64,000 nucleotides of DNA from Asterias rubens. Lineage: Eukaryota; Echinodermata; Asteroidea; Forcipulatida; Asteriidae. How positions within the stretch are numbered: position 1 is the first letter of the stretch; each line of letters opens with the position of its first letter. Shown here one piece after another: positions 62,801-64,000 of the stretch. The stretch lies in the NCBI RefSeq assembly GCF_902459465.1, contig NC_047081.1, forward strand, positions 7,779,883 to 7,843,882, read 5' to 3'. The translations under genes and the position numbers were made by a program. The notes under the pieces were generated by a model. That model saw only the letters and a program-made list of their open reading frames with translations. It ran no database searches and was not told the origin of the DNA.

Positions 62801-63400
62801 ACGTGTGTACCTTTGGAACTTGACTTTTGAATTTATAAAGTTGGCAAGGCATCCTATTGGAATTGTTACATAAACTTTTTGTTTTAAGAGAAGACAATGA
62901 AGAAATGTCAGTATAAATTTATTTGACATTTTAGGGTATAGGCGACAGAAGTGTAAAGATTAATAGCATACATGCGTGCCCACGAGCGTATCAGACCCAA
63001 AGTGCAAGTCAAAATAAATCATGTTTATGTTTAACAAGCCTGATTGTATGTTTGAACAGTCCTCTATCTACTCTGTATTGCCACCTGGGTCCATGTGGCT
63101 GAACCTTGCCCTAACCGTACTACAACAAAGGCGTAAATTGCGACCCTGAGACCACTCATTATACAACACTATCACCATTACATTACGACAACAGCGTATT
63201 TTACTTCCCACCTTCACATTTCCAAACCGCTACCCTGGGAAGGCCACACTGCTCTGACGTCTTCATGACGTCATAATGACTCAAACGAGCCCGCGTCGAT
63301 ATCATCGACTGGCTATCTCGGTAAATCCATCTGAAAGAAAAGGGTCTCTGTAGGCGTGCACTGAGATGGTATCCCTGTTACTACGTAACGGTCTGTATTC

Positions 63401-63793
63401 TTAAAGGCAGTGGACACTATTGGTAATTGCTCAAAATAATTATTAGCATCAAACCTTACTTGGTAACGAGTAATGGGGAGCTGTTGATAGTATATAAAAC
63501 ATTGTGAGACACGGCTCCCTCTGAAGTGACGTGGATTTCGAGAGAGAAGTTACTTTCTACGGATTTGATTTCGAGACCACAGACTTAAAATTTGAAGTCT
63601 CGAAATCAACCATCTAAACGCACACAACCTCGAGTGACAAGGGTGTTTTTTTCTTTCATTATTATTATCAAGCAACTTCAACAACCGATTGAGCTCAAAA
63701 TCTTCACACGTTTGTTATTTTATGCACATGTTGAGATACACCAACTGTGAAGACTAGTCTTTGACAATTACCAATAGTGTCCAGTGTCTTTAA
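63401..63793. mobile_element. MITE family A copy
   Basis: TTAA-AGGCAGTGGACACTATTGG to CCAATAGTGTCCAGTGTCT-TTAA with the internal hairpin GAGACCACAGA...GAAGTCTCG. Confidence 0.95.
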
Positions 63794-63814
63794 TCACTCT
63801 CAAAAAGAGGTCAT

Positions 63815-63836
63815 TTATGATGATGATGATGATGAC
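63815..63836 (+). repeat. (ATG)n/(GAT)n microsatellite
   Basis: Six consecutive GAT units. Simple repeat. Confidence 0.8.
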
Positions 63837-64000
63837 TGAGAAATAAGAATAACCGGTATTACCGTAAACCATGGCTATTAGCCCCGTTAATGATAAGACG
63901 TCGACGTGTTTTGTTGGGATGAATCAGGTCTTCTGGGACGTGGCATTTATGGGATCAACAACAAGTTTTCTTCGAAGACCATGAGGTAATTGATGCTGAT

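Overview
The window looks like nuclear DNA of a marine invertebrate deuterostome, most likely an echinoderm (sea star or sea cucumber). It has GT-AG introns of 0.1-3 kb, genes whose products resemble the human proteins, and dense short inverted-repeat elements (MITEs), tRNA-derived SINEs, degraded LINE tails and tandem repeats. The taxon is an inference from repeat style; no rRNA or mitochondrial marker is present. Three genes are recognised and one large ORF is not.

Layout. (1) 0-4.5 kb: SINE and MITE copies, a 78-bp minisatellite, and an old ~110-bp satellite array. (2) 4.86-7.79 kb, minus: a long intronless stretch encoding a low-complexity, charged, proline-rich protein of unknown function. 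Two small candidate upstream exons (8.2 and 10.4 kb) would extend it in frame. (3) 14.4-23.3 kb, minus: signal peptide peptidase (HM13/SPP), nine exons, 384 residues. It has a 2.8-kb minisatellite in intron 4, two decayed exon duplicates and a GC-AG intron. (4) 25.6-31.3 kb, minus: protein O-fucosyltransferase 1 (POFUT1). It carries two tandem versions of exon 2 that cannot both be spliced in without shifting frame. (5) 33.8-42.1 kb, plus: NAF1, the H/ACA snoRNP assembly factor, eight coding exons, about 538 residues. (6) 42.1-64 kb: no gene recognised. It holds a six-copy array of tRNA-like units with Pol III A and B boxes, many TTAA-flanked MITEs, several foldback elements and degenerate minisatellites.

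SPP and POFUT1 both act in the secretory pathway (intramembrane proteolysis and Notch/EGF-domain O-fucosylation in the ER). They are adjacent here and lie in the same human band (20q11.21), which suggests conserved deuterostome linkage. NAF1 (nuclear RNP assembly) is divergently oriented from POFUT1 across about 2.5 kb.

The most interesting signal is the POFUT1 exon-2 pair. Both encode the GDP-fucose-binding beginning of the enzyme, but one has lost the Asn of the GRFGNQ motif and carries a longer, His/Arg-rich tail. That suggests an alternatively spliced POFUT1 with altered donor-site chemistry. All exon boundaries were derived by hand from splice sites, phase and similarity to remembered family sequences; no alignment program was run.
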